Part shown: in pieces, positions 24,201 to 35,235 of the stretch
Layout of the letters: each line of letters opens with the position of its first letter
How positions within the stretch are numbered: position 1 is the stretch's first letter
NCBI GenBank assembly: GCA_028023455.1
Contig: JAQFVV010000568.1
Coordinates: 62,001 to 126,000, forward strand
DNA: 64,000 bases
Origin: Epiperipatus broadwayi
Taxonomy: Eukaryota; Onychophora; Udeonychophora; Euonychophora; Peripatidae
Direction: 5' to 3'
Notes under the pieces: generated by a model
Database searches by the model: none
What the model was told of the DNA's origin: nothing
What the model saw: only the letters and a program-made list of their open reading frames with translations
Program-made: the position numbers and the translations under genes

Positions 24201-24812
24201 TTGGATTATATTTTGACTAACAGGAAATACATATTTCAAGATTGTAATGTTCTTAATAAATTTAACACAGGAAGTGACCATCGATTAGTAAGGTGTAAGT
24301 TACGTTTTAATGTAAAACTAGAGAGACAAAAATTATTAAGAAAAACAATATTTACAGTTGATGTTCCTAATCTTCAGAAACATTCTAATGAATTTAAATT
24401 AGAACTTACAAATAAGTTTCAAGTGTTAGGTGATTTTGAACATGATTCAGATTTGAATGAAATTAATATGAAAATAACTGATACACTTTTAAAAACTGCA
24501 ACAAAGATAGCTGATAGAAAAAAGCAGCAATTGACTAATAAAACTTCTACTGAGACTAGAGAATTTATGAAGAAAAGAAGGAATATGAAGATATACAAAA
24601 ATGATGTATTAAAAAGAATTGAATATCTCGAATTTTGTAAAATGGTATGGAAAAGAGTTGAAAATGATATAAGAAAGTATAACTGTGAAATAGCAAGGAA
24701 AGCTGTAGAAGAAAATAAAAGTCTCAAGAATGTTAAACAACATTTTGGTATTGGTAGGAAATTTATATCTGCAATAAGAAAAAAAGATGGAATTATTACT
24801 AAAAAGAGATGA
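24201..24812 (+). pseudogene. RTE endonuclease C-terminus and linker, frameshifted
   Basis: This 203-residue open stretch supplies the end of the endonuclease (LDYILTNRKYI, then GSDHRLVRCKL with the conserved SDH triad). A Lys-rich linker of about 130 residues leads toward the RT. It ends at a TGA at about 24810. The RT continues in another frame from 24787, so a single indel near 24800 separates linker and RT. The open frame could begin upstream of Met24201, since the preceding codons (HPNEGTQE) also fit the family. Confidence 0.8.
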
Positions 24813-26400
24813 CATCATGAAATTGGTAGAAGATTTTTATCAAGAATTATATAGTAATAAAGAACAAGTACCTCCTATATCTATTACATCTTCCGAATTG
24901 CCCAGAATTTTAAATGAAGAAGTGAGACATGCAATTAAGTGTATGAAGAAAGGAAAGGCTCCAGGAAATGATGGAATTATAATTGATATATTAAAAGAAG
25001 CAGGTGAAGAAATAGAAACAATTTTAGCAAAGTTATATACCAAATGTCTAAATGATAAAGATGTACCAGAAGATTGGAAGAATGCAGTAATAATATTAAT
25101 ATTTAAAAAAGGTGATAAAGAAGATATTAGAAATTACAGACCTATCAGCCTTTTATCAGTTTTATATAAAATTTTTACCAAGATAATTACAACTCGTCTA
25201 CAGAGAACTTTGGATTTCCACCAACCAAGAGAACAAGCTGGATTTAAAAGTGGTTTTAGTACAATAGATCATATCCAGGTATTGAGAGAAGTCATAGAAA
25301 GGACAAACGAATATGAGTTGTCATTATGTTTTGGATTTGTAGATTATGAAAAGGCATTCGATTCTATACACATTTCTTCAGTGATTAAAGCATTGGATCA
25401 TCAAGGTATAGATCCAGGATATTGTCATATTTTAAAGAATATTTATAAAAATGCAACAGCAACAATTAGATTACATAATGATACTGGAAAAATCAACATT
25501 GAGAAAGGTGTAAGACAAGGTGACTCCATATCTCCAAAACTTTTTACAGCAGTGCTGCAAGAAGTATTTTGTGGATTAAAATGGGAAACTAAAGGAGTGA
25601 AAGTAAATGGAGAGTATTTAAGTCATTTAGATTTCGCAGATGATGTAGTTGTTTTTGCAAATAATGCTTCAGAGCTGCAGGAAATGTTGCAGGAGTTAGC
25701 AGATGAAAGTAGAAAAGTAGGACTAAAGATAAATGTTAAAAAGACTAAAGTAATGTTTAATCGATTTGCTCAAAATATGAAAATAAAGATTGATTATGAA
25801 GAATTAGAAGAAGTTAACAGTTACAAATACCTTGGTCAGATTATTAATACAGATGGAAACATAATGGAGGAAATTAATCATAGAATTAAACTTGGTTGGA
25901 GTGCTTTTGGTAGAAATAACTTGATACTAAAAGGAAATATGCCTATGTGTTTGAAAAAGATGGTTTTTAACAAATATGTTTTACCAGTTCTTACTTATGG
26001 ATCTGAGACTTGGACACATAATAGAAGAGCAATACAGAGACTTCAGACCACTCAAAGGAGTATGGAGAGATGTATGTTGGGAGTAACAAGAAGAGATCAA
26101 AAACGCAATGTATGGGTAAGACAACAAACAGGTGTTACTGACCTTATTGAAAAAATTAAAAGATTGAAATGGAGTTGGGCTGGACATATTGCTAGAAGAG
26201 ATGATAATAGATGGACAATTGAAATTTTAAACTGGATTCCAAGAGATTGTAAAAGACCCAGAAAGAGACCACATGTGAGATGGATGGATGAAATAAGAAA
26301 ATGTGCAGGGGTGTTGTGGAGAAGAGAAGCTAAAGATCGGAGAAGATGGATTAAACTTGGAGAGACCTTCATCCTGCAGTGGATTGATAATGGTTGTTGA
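24787..26400 (+). CDS. RTE-type reverse transcriptase, 537 residues, intact frame
   Basis: RNA-directed DNA polymerase of a non-LTR retrotransposon. Visible motifs: KGDKEDIRNYRPISLLS (about 108-124), SGFSTIDHI (155-163), palm Asp in FVDYEKAFDSI (D186), RQGDSISPKLF (243-253), and FADD (283-286) with the two catalytic Asp residues. A C-terminal domain then includes SETWTHNRRAIQRLQTTQRS, WSWAGHIARRDDNRW and the WMDEIRKCAG block, characteristic of animal RTE proteins often labelled endonuclease-reverse transcriptase. The first few residues overlap the upstream frame and Met24787 is probably not a natural start. The catalytic residues are all present, so the RT itself may be competent, but it is cut off from its endonuclease by an indel near 24800. 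Confidence 0.92.
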   Translation: MELLLKRDDIMKLVEDFYQELYSNKEQVPPISITSSELPRILNEEVRHAIKCMKKGKAPGNDGIIIDILKEAGEEIETILAKLYTKCLNDKDVPEDWKNAVIILIFKKGDKEDIRNYRPISLLSVLYKIFTKIITTRLQRTLDFHQPREQAGFKSGFSTIDHIQVLREVIERTNEYELSLCFGFVDYEKAFDSIHISSVIKALDHQGIDPGYCHILKNIYKNATATIRLHNDTGKINIEKGVRQGDSISPKLFTAVLQEVFCGLKWETKGVKVNGEYLSHLDFADDVVVFANNASELQEMLQELADESRKVGLKINVKKTKVMFNRFAQNMKIKIDYEELEEVNSYKYLGQIINTDGNIMEEINHRIKLGWSAFGRNNLILKGNMPMCLKKMVFNKYVLPVLTYGSETWTHNRRAIQRLQTTQRSMERCMLGVTRRDQKRNVWVRQQTGVTDLIEKIKRLKWSWAGHIARRDDNRWTIEILNWIPRDCKRPRKRPHVRWMDEIRKCAGVLWRREAKDRRRWIKLGETFILQWIDNGC

Positions 26401-26420
26401 TGACGATGATGACTAGAATG

Positions 26421-29150
26421 AACAAATTTTATGTTTCAGCCTTTTTTTACACAATAAAATAGGAAATTTATTAAATAACATTAAAGAAAATATTCCATTA
26501 CACAGTCCAGCATACATTTTTCAATTATTATCATTACTGTTATTTTACACAATTCCAATGTCACACTATTTAATATACATACATTATTGTAAAATGGTAT
26601 TAGCGATTTTTCTAAGTAATATCTAGGCATTATGAAGAAAATACATTAAAATTGTTAGTTGATAAAAATTAGAAACTGGTATACCTCTGAAAATTTAGCT
26701 TTCCATATTAGAGAATATTATCCAGTGTCCTTCAGGATTAAACATTGGCATTTATTCTTGAGTAGTATAAAAGAAATTTACTTATTAAAAGAAATAGGGA
26801 TTCCAATGAAGCTGTTAAATTCACTTGTTATATTATATTTCCTTTTAGAAAATTATTCCACCTTCTCTAAAATTGTTTTCTTTGAAGTCTTCTGTAAAAC
26901 TTTTTTTGAAGTCTTCTGTAAACTTAGCTATGCCGCTCTTAGCTATGTGCAAGAATCTATTGCTTGTAAAAATGTTAAGAATAGAGTTTTGAAAAAAAAA
27001 ATTAAGTTACAAATACTAATTAATAATAAATAAAATAAATAACTTTTACATTTTTTTTAAATGCAAGATTTTATACAATAAATAATAAATAAAAAACATC
27101 ATACTAACTGATGGTGTGTGTGCATGTATGTGCTTGTTTTTCCATTCATCCAGATGTCTATTAATGACTGAGTTATTAACAATTTCTATGGCAAATAAAT
27201 AATGTTATTACAAGATGGATATTTTAAGTGATAATTAGAAATATGAATGAGGTGTGAAGTGTGAGATAATGTGAATGAAAATGCACCCACACATACAAGT
27301 TAGATTTTGGAATGACAATAAACAATAGGTTAGAAAATTAATGAATAAACATTCATTATGACTTTACAGACCAACAATACTCATTACTGGCTTGGCTCTC
27401 ATACCAACAATTTCGGATGTAGTCCACCTTCCTCTCCCTCTATTAGATATACATAAAGAAAATTTTTAATGACTGTTACACCATAACTATAATCCTGAGA
27501 ACTTTTCTACCAAATTTAAAACATTAAGTTATATTACAATTCATTTTTTTCTTATTAAGTATCCCTGATCACTATTGGCACAATGTGAACTTCCCACATT
27601 CCTTCACAGTGCCAGTCTGGAAGGTCACAATATATTAACAAAAACAGTTGGTAGCATGTTTCTTAAGTTTAGAGTTAATTAGTTTATGGGAAATAGTATT
27701 TAATATCATATTTCTTTATGAATAAGAAGTGTTTATTTAAATATTTTTTTCTCATTTCATAACATGAGAATTTACCGGCAGGTTACATAAGAGTAATATT
27801 TAATATGTACTATGAGTACTAAAGGGTTGCAAAAAAAAGAACAATAAAATCAGAAAGATACCTTCGTTTGATCTCTTTCTGCAATAATTTGACGTATTTC
27901 TCAGTCTAATTTTAGCCTTGAAAAATACTGACAAAAAATCATTCTCCTCAGTAAATTATTGAATTGTTTTTATTTTAACATTAAAAATAGTAAAGTGAAT
28001 AAAAATGTATATGTATAAACTTCTTTTAATAAGAAAAAAAACTTTTAACAATTTCATAAACTATTTTTATTAAGAAAATATTTTTACTTTTATATTCTTC
28101 ATCAGCTTTTAACAACAATGTAATTAATCTGATTATTTTGTTTTGTTTTTTGGCCAAAAAAAAATTTCATTAGAAAAGTTTGTTTAAAAACTATGATTTT
28201 AATTTAAGTTTTCAACTTGTCTTCCAATCACAGTGTTAAAGAAAACAAATAACTGAACAATCACTTCTATCAAAATTGATATCATTGGTTATAATTAAAT
28301 TGTCATGTAGGAGAGTAATTGTGATTGGCTGAAAATGGATTGTTCCAAAATTAGTTGTGTGGAATTAGTTGTCCTCAGTATTTTGTAACAAACAAGCTTC
28401 CATAACTCAACTGCTGAAATAAACAGTAGGAGAAAAAATATCCTGTTCAATGTACTGAAGGAGACAGTGGGAGAATTCTGCTGTGTAGAACACACCAGAA
28501 GTTTAGACAATAAATATTTGTTTAAAAAATGAAGGCAACTATGTGCTAAGTTTATCTAAAAGCTGAACATCAGCCTCCTTCATGTAATATGCTTCATTGA
28601 AAAATAGATATGTGATAAAAAATACCACAAAAGTAATATGCAACAAACTTTGTCTTCAACCAAAAATATTAGTATCTGCATGTCTTAGCCTGACTTTGAA
28701 AGTTAACAGAAAAAAACAATTAATTAATTCTAGTCTGTGTATTCACGTGGGCAATATTTTATTGCAAAAATGAACAAATTCATTTAAGATTAACCTGATA
28801 TTATATCAAAAAGAGACAAAATAACAGTCTGCATAGTGTAAAAGTCTTCATGAAGAGAACCAACACTGAAAAATCTAAGTGCCACAAAATGACTTAAAAT
28901 AATAAAAAACACATGGGAAAATAAATTTTTAATGATCACATTATAATTTTATTTATGATTTAAATTTCTTTAAATGAAATAATTAATAATTTTGAATAAT
29001 TTTATTAATTTATTATTTTGTTAAATATTTTTTTAATCCATGTGATTTTTTTCTTCAAAATAATGAAAATGGGATATTTAGATAATTTATTTTTTTATTA
29101 AAATACATTTATCAATTTTCTATAAAATATGTGTTATCCTTTAATTATAT
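26421..29150. other. AT-rich intergenic DNA
   Basis: No gene is supported. An open stretch of 124 codons at 26659-27033 is Leu/Ile/Phe-rich with no motif and ends in Lys/Asn noise. It contains a short direct duplication, TTTGAAGTCTTCTGTAAA, at about 26880 and 26908. A moderately mixed-composition stretch lies at 27360-27640. Confidence 0.45.
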
Positions 29151-30702
29151 TATTTTAACATATCATACCATTTACACTTTTATTAAACACTTTACCAATA
29201 CTCTTTATTTATATCAAACTAACAGTTTCAACTGTTCTGCAGTCACCATCACAGCTACAATATTCAAATATATAATTATACAATTAATACACTTATACAG
29301 ATATTCATAAACATAATTAAATACACAATATAAACAAAAATAAATATACATTTTAATCTGACCATTATAAATAATCATTTCTCATTTAAATACTTTACTC
29401 TTAAAATAATTCTATCAATATTTATTTTATGTCAATTTATTTTATATCACTTTATTTTATTTTTGAAAATATTATTTATTACAATTATAAACTTTAACAT
29501 CTATTCTACTATTTAGTACATATTATTGTCATTTTATTTATATTATAAATCAATTTTTAATCTTTTCTTATTTTTATGAAATATTTTATAATTATTAATT
29601 AACTTTTCCCACATTACAACTTATTTTACATTACAAAAATTATCTACCTCTCCACAATCCTATTTCCAAAACATAACTGACTACATTTTCAAAATTTGTA
29701 AACTTGTTTAACACTCTCTTTATTGTCATTTTCTTTCACTTTATTCTTTTAACCTTTTTCAAATTCAAACTATTATTAATAATAATTGTTTATAAAATTA
29801 TTGTTACCCCACAATCCCTATTTGATAATTAATTAGTCAAATAATAGAATGAATAGGAAAATTAAAGAACAAATCTTGATTAAGAATATGAAACCAAATT
29901 GTAATAGGGATTTTAAAGTAAAAACAATAATTTTATAAACAATTATTATTAATACTGGTTAATTATACAAATAATAAAAGAGATAGGAAAATTAAAGAGG
30001 CAATCTTGATTAAGAATATAAAACCAAATCTTAATAAGGATTTTGGAGTAAAAACAATAATTTTATAAACAATTATTATTAATAATAGTATTTGAAAAAG
30101 GTCAAAAGAATAAAGTTTAAAAAATGACAATAGAGGTGATGTTAAACAAGTGTACACATTTTGAAAATTTAGTCAGTTGGGTTTTGAAATAGAATTGTAA
30201 AGAGGTTGGTAATTTTTGTAATGTAAAATAATTTGTAAAGTGGGAAAAGTTAATTGATAATTATAAAATATTTAAAAAAAATGAGAAAAGATTAGAAATT
30301 GATTTATAATATAAGTGAAATGACAATAATATGTTTTAAATAGTAGAATAAATGTTTAAGTTTATAATTATAATAAATAATATTTTCAAAAATAAAATAA
30401 AGTGATATAAAATAAATTGACATAAAATAAATATTGATAGAATTATTTTAAGAGTAAAGTAATAAAATGAGAAATGATTATTTATAATGGTCAGATTAAA
30501 ATGTATATTTATTTTTGTTTATATTGTGTATTTAATTATGTATATGAATATCTGTATAAGTGTATTAATTGTATAATTATATATTTGAATATTGTAGCTG
30601 TGATGGTGACTGCAGAACAGTTGAAACTGTTAGTTTGATATAAATAAAGAGTATTGACAAAGTGTTTAAGAAAGGTGTAAATAGTATGATATGTTAAAGT
30701 AG
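29151..30702. repeat. Large inverted repeat, arms about 670 bp
   Basis: The left arm (29151-29825) is the reverse complement of the right arm (30030-30702), with perhaps 5-8 percent differences by eye. For example, TTAACATATCATACC at 29155 matches TATGATATGTTAA ending near 30696, and CTGTTCTGCAGTCACCATCACAGC at 29237 matches GCTGTGATGGTGACTGCAGAACAG at 30597. The spacer is about 200 bp. A transcript from either strand would form a very long hairpin. No ORF of note and no recognisable transposase, so this may be a foldback transposon or an inverted duplication. No clear target duplication was seen at the borders. Confidence 0.88.
29835..30088 (+). repeat. Direct duplication of about 125 bp at the hairpin centre
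   Basis: TAGGAAAATTAAAGAACAAATCTTGATTAAGAATATG at about 29855 recurs at about 29984 as TAGGAAAATTAAAGAGGCAATCTTGATTAAGAATATA. Both copies end in AACAATAATTTTATAAACAATTATTATTAATA. The second copy also belongs to the right hairpin arm, so the right arm base pairs with the left arm while its first 60 bp also exist as a nearby direct copy. Confidence 0.75.
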
Positions 30703-31230
30703 AAATAAATAAACAGGAAAAGAAAAAAGTAGAAAATTTATATTATTTTTCTTCTAAAATTATATACAAAAGAATTAAGCTAATTTAAAATGCTTTTATT
30801 TCTGAAGAAATAGCTGTTTTTGACACTTGTTGTTTAAAAATAAAAAAATTAATGAAATGAAAATTTAATTTAAGAAATTAAATCAGCTTATTATGTTTTT
30901 TAATATAAAACTGTGTATTTGATAAGAATGTATAAATTTAAATGATCATATTACCATGTCATTTTTTAAATTTGTTATTAACTAGTTTCTTTATTAAATA
31001 GTTGTTAAAATACTGTAATGTTAATGTCTTCATTTTTTCAGTTCTTTTTCTATGAATTCATCATGTGTGACTTTATTTCAGTATAGTTTAGAGTTTGAGT
31101 AATTGTTTTAACATTATACCAGTAAAGTTATTTTAAAATAAATTAGAATAAGCTCTTGCATCTATTTCTTTTTGGTTAACAATAACTGTTCATAATGTTG
31201 TTGCTTACAAGCTAAGTTAGAGCATAAGGT
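30703..31230. other. AT-rich intergenic DNA
   Basis: Nothing supportable seen. Confidence 0.5.
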
Positions 31231-31234
31231 TTTA

Positions 31235-31640
31235 TTATATGGATGTTGGGGGTGAACAATGGTGTTTGGACATCCAGATGAAAACCCTGAATGGCACAAA
31301 GGTATAATCTTTTAAATTCATGCACTATATTTTATATATTTTATTATTTGCCTTGAAGTTTATATTTAGTCTCCACATAAATGAAATTGTATGACCAGGG
31401 CATTGATGATGATCAGCATGTTTCAGTATATTACAATTATTTTTTGAGTGATGAATTAGCACTTAAGTATGTTCAACCATATAATTGTGTTATAATCTGC
31501 CTTGAGCTTTGCAGTGGACAAATATGTAGCACATATAATTTTATACTTAGTTTAAATCCATTCCAAGATTGACTGATTTTTCACTGGTGTTTTTTCATTG
31601 CTGATTAATTTTATTTAATTATTTTTCAGCAAGACTCGAA
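31235..31640 (+). repeat. Diverged dispersed repeat, partner at 35985-36400
   Basis: The stretch from GGATGTTGGGGGTGAACAATGGTGTTTGGACATCCAG to about 31640 aligns by eye with 35985-36400, with the same order of landmarks: TGGTGTTTGGA, GATCAGG or ACCAGGGCATT, TTTGCACTTCAGTATG or TTAGCACTTAAGTATG, and GAGCTTTGCAGTG or GAGTTTGGCAGTG. Divergence is high, about 30 percent. Near its start both copies read in the same frame as VFG followed by similar residues and then a GT-rich donor-like site, so an old duplicated exon cannot be excluded. No family is recognised. Confidence 0.55.
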
Positions 31641-31954
31641 ATGCACATAATTCTTCTGTTTATGCAAATTCTCTGCTCCCATTTTATCTTCATATTTATA
31701 AACATGTAGATTACGATAATGTCACCTTCCCAAGCTCACCCTATACTAGTGCCAAGTCCATTCTGTTATCTATCTGATCCAACTGTGGGAAAAATAATGA
31801 TTAAACATTTTGGTGATCATTGTAATGTGACGACCTAACTTGTGTCTCATAAATTTCACCAGAATTATTTTAATGTAGAATTAGTTTTAAAATGAACTAC
31901 TGAGAAATGCAACAAAAGTATAGAGAATAATTAAGTTATAATTTGATTTAAAAT

Positions 31955-32137
31955 ACCAGGTACTCCTATACCTGGAGCCTAATTGTAAATATAGGGGATT
32001 TGAACTCAGACTTTTAAGCCCATTCTCATGCTACTGATACATGTGACCAAACCCATGCAGGAAAATTAATAATCATGAATATATGTAGGTTGTGCTATAC
32101 CAACACCCATCTGTGGATCCACATTACCATCTCCCAT
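31955..32137 (-). mobile_element. SINE-like repeat with a tRNA box-B motif
   Basis: Read on the - strand, the unit contains GAGTTCAAATCCCC, a good match to the RNA polymerase III box B (GWTCRANNC). It is preceded by GGTCACATGTATCAGTAGC, a loose box-A candidate. The same unit lies at 35236-35425 in the opposite orientation with about 70 percent identity. The 3' part carries TACCTGG...CCAGGTA (31958-31979), a small hairpin. It is a candidate tRNA-derived SINE, but box A is weak. Confidence 0.45.
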
Positions 32138-32517
32138 ACATATATATATATATAATCAGTGCTTAGTTTATATTAATCCTTACACTTTAATAGACAGGCT
32201 TCAACCTACTCCAATCTCAAACTCTTCAGTCATCCATACCATTGAGAATCTGATGATAGAATTCCCAAATCCCATGCTGATACCAATACTATTGTCATGT
32301 ATTTAAATAAATACTGTCTTATATGTGAGGAGTCAGAGTGACTTGAGAACAATATGGGGAAGATAACAGTATTGGAATCAGCATGGGATTTGGGAATTCT
32401 ATCATCAGACTTTCAATGGAATGGATGGCTGACAAATTGAAGGTTGGGGTAGGTTGAAGCCTGTCCATTAAAGTGTAAGATTAATATAAACTGAGCATGA
32501 TTTATATATATATATAT
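32138..32517. mobile_element. MITE-like foldback element flanked by (TA)n
   Basis: The left arm (32138-32298) and right arm (32361-32517) are reverse complements along about 155 bp. CAGGCTTCAACCTACTCC at 32200 pairs with GGGGTAGGTTGAAGCCTG at 32445, and ATAGAATTCCCAAATCCCATGCTGA at 32255 pairs with TCAGCATGGGATTTGGGAATTCTAT. The loop is about 60 bp. Both ends run into TA repeats, which suits a TA target duplication. No coding sequence. Confidence 0.82.
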
Positions 32518-33418
32518 TGTAATGGTCAGAATCGTCTATCTCGCTAACACACTGCAGAATTCAAACCCCAGACACGAAAGTGAACATTCTAGGAGGGGTT
32601 GCTTTCTAAATATACTAAGTTCGAATCTAAAGTCCAAATTTCACAGCACCATCTATGTGATAACGCATCTGGTGCCACTACTAGTATAACCTTTGACCGG
32701 TGCCTGGTGGTCAGGGAGAAACAAAAGACTCTATACTAAAAGAAGTTTGGGTGGCTAATTAACATCTATGGATTTACAAAAGAAATGCAGAAAATATATA
32801 TATAGACTGAAACAGTGATAGGAATCAAATAAAATAAGAGATCAAATTTAGTTTTAAATAATTTCACACAATTTATTTATATAAATATATATATAATGCC
32901 ACTGTCTGCTTATATGAGACAGGGACACATATTAAATAATTGTTGGCATTATATTTCAATAAATGACAAAAGGTTTTAAAACAAAGTGATATATTCTATT
33001 CCTCGGGCTAATAGCATTATGATAATGTGCTTGACAAGATAGGAACATGTGCGAGGTGCTTTGAGTAAGTATACAAGTTTAAAAAAATATTTGAAATTAA
33101 GTGTTTTAAAATATTCATTGATTTCGAGAATAGCACAGACAAAAGCTTACTAAGCAACAAAGTGGGACTGTGATCAAAGCATTTATTTGAGAACAATAAT
33201 AATAAAGTTACATTGGGAGGTCAGTATTGCTGATAATGAATTTATTAAAGTTGAAGGGTGTGACACGTTTAAGTCACGGATGCTTTGTAAAATAAATATA
33301 AAATAAAACAATATCGAATATCCGGAATGATTACAGAGGGCGTCTCGCCGTTAACCCGTAGGAAAGTATTTTGATGAACAGCTGAAACTTAGCGACTGCG
33401 TGACGATTGTGTTAATTC

Positions 33419-33451
33419 CCAGGGGTGTCATTTGGGACACCCTCTGCCTGG
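33419..33451. repeat. Strong hairpin inside the 2.7-kb stretch
   Basis: CCAGG at 33419, then GGGTGTC (33423-33429), a short ATTTGG loop, GACACCC (33436-33442), and CCTGG at 33447-33451. A perfect 7-bp stem is extended by a 5-bp outer stem. It is the most stable-looking short hairpin in the window. Confidence 0.6.
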
Positions 33452-35059
33452 AAACTTGCAATAAGCGACAAGAACGGACTTTGCCGTGTAAAGAATCCTT
33501 GGAAAATAAAACAAAGCCGTCTCAACAACCAATTAATTTACCAGCAATATGAGACTAGTGTATAAAAAACATACTGAATGGGTTTTACTTGGATTAAGCG
33601 AAATGCCCAATCAAATTCCCCGAAATTCATTTAAAAGGGTCCACACATTCCTGACATCAATGATGAATTTTATAATTAAAGTAGAACATGGTAATTAAAA
33701 TAGGAAAATGCATGCTTGCGGGTTTGAAAAGTAAGTATAGATTTATATACGCAATCATGCATTAGGAAACACATTTAATCATTGACCTCGCACATACTCT
33801 TATATTAGATTAAAATCAATAACATGTATATTTTAAACTATGTGATTATATTATATTAAAGAAAAGAATCGCCCTCAAACGAGTGATTTGCAAGATAATA
33901 AAATTGGAAAATTATAAATTTAAAATATGCTTAATAGCGGCATCTTACTTTCAATAAAGGGAATAGTTCACTCGGTCAAAGATGATTCTGACACATTATC
34001 ATAATAAAATAAAAGAAAGCTTTATAAATAGAAAATATTAACCCAAGGATAGAGCAAAATGTTGAGTATATTTAAACACATTAAAGAAATACAAAATGAA
34101 GTTATGTGAAATATAAGGAAACAATTTTAAATAGCTATAGCATGTTAGGAATCACAAGAGCTCTTGGGTTAATTTAGGTTACCTCTGGAGATGCATTTTC
34201 AGGTAGATGTTCAGCCAGGTTTTATAATTCAGCAGCAAAATCTGGAATGTTCATATTTTTGGCAGTGGCAGCAGCAGTTCTGGGGTTTGTATGATAACTT
34301 CCGATGGTATATGCCAGCATATGACCATTTCGGAGAGAAATAGCCTTCTTGCACTCTACTCTGTCATGTCAAGATTTACAAATTATGCATAGAACTCAGA
34401 ATGATTTCTCTTAGCAACATTAGCATAAAACTTAAAACTAACTGGAGAACAAAAGAAAAACATCCTTTTTATAGTAGAATTTAACAATAGAACTGCCCTG
34501 GAGCATTACAAAAATATCAGACTTATCAGCTGTAATTAAATCATCGGAATGTCTAAAGGAATTCAACATTAATTAATTTCTTTTGTTAATTTCCCTGTCG
34601 ACATTCGAAATACAAACTAGATTTAGGTAAAAATTACTTTTATTAATTAAAGAAAACCTTAAGAGGACATCTGCTGTTTTTAGATAAACTTATACAACAT
34701 TTACTAATTAAACTATTGTCCCTCATTTATTTTAACAGAAATATTTGGAATGACTTTTATTAAATCAAAGAAAATGATTTTACTTTTTAAATTGCAATAT
34801 TTGAATCTATTTACTAAACGAATATTTACTAAATGAATTTTATTTTAAATCAAAATATATTATGACAGTAATATATTTGTAAATAGATTCAAACAAAATA
34901 ACTTTAACAATTTATAATTTTGATATGTTTTAAAATGCATATCATAGTGTGTGTGCAATTACGACTTATATTACTTACTTTTTAATAAATGTAAATTATG
35001 TGAACAAATACATAATTCATAATATTTTATTTTATTTGGGAATATGTTATATATATAAT

Positions 35060-35076
35060 ACGAGCATTGTGCTCGT
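35060..35076. repeat. Hairpin near the right end of the 2.7-kb stretch
   Basis: ACGAGCA, loop TTG, TGCTCGT: a perfect 7-bp stem with a 3-nt loop. A similar GAGC-GTT-GCTC hairpin occurs at about 47701-47712 in the 736-bp core of the U composite. Helitrons carry a hairpin close to their 3' end, but the CTRR terminus expected just downstream is not seen here. Confidence 0.55.
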
Positions 35077-35235
35077 GGTTTAAAATTAGGCGGGATTTTC
35101 GGTATATAAGTGTATTGCAGACACACTACGATAGATTGGGGTTCAAACTAAGGTATGAGGGTAGGAAGTAGGTGAGAAAAGGTGAAACGAAGATCTGCAA
35201 AGCAGACCCTACTGTTTCAATATATATATATATAT

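Larger units (their letters stand above)
23110..26420 (+). mobile_element. RTE-like LINE copy C, nearly full length
   Basis: Endonuclease, linker, reverse transcriptase and C-terminal domains follow in RTE order, ending with GGTTGTTGATGACGATGATGAC, a TGA-type tail. The 5' boundary is uncertain. The less A/T-rich leader begins at about 23115 after a (TA)n tract, and within it a phrase of about 44 bp at 23154-23197 (CCTCTTGGAGGCC...GAGCAAGGCA) is echoed at 23467-23507 (CCCAGGAGGC...AAGCAAGGCA), about 315 bp downstream. Two indels and a few stops in the first half of the reading frame are the only obvious damage, so this is the youngest complete copy in the window. Confidence 0.88.
32518..35220. 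other. Unclassified 2.7-kb stretch with GC-rich ends and core
   Basis: The interval lies between the MITE and the second SINE-like unit and has a composition unlike its surroundings. Its left 200 bp (to 32740) is GC-richer, with AATTCAAACCCC and GTTCGAATCT, both box-B-like. The core 33320-33560 is GC-rich with a strong hairpin. The right end 35050-35215 again is GC-richer with a second hairpin and GGGGTTCAAAC. No ORF above noise. A non-autonomous element is likely, but I cannot assign a class. Confidence 0.4.

Noticed and set aside
25981-26372. - strand ORFs with Cys/Ser-rich sequence opposite the RTE C-terminal region (also at 3460-3735 and 21602-22089)
   Set aside because: They recur in every RTE copy because they are antisense to the conserved + strand coding sequence; the + frame has the RT motifs.
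26659-27033. 124-codon ORF as a gene
   Set aside because: Composition is what A/T-rich noise gives, there is no motif, and its end is low-complexity Lys/Asn.
32518-32660. tRNA gene near 32520-32640 (GTTCGAATCT and AATTCAAACCCC)
   Set aside because: No cloverleaf with consistent acceptor, D and anticodon arms could be built; at most a tRNA-like relic.
35050-35090. Helitron 3' end
   Set aside because: The hairpin is right but no CTRR terminus follows within the expected distance, and no matching 5' TC end was found.
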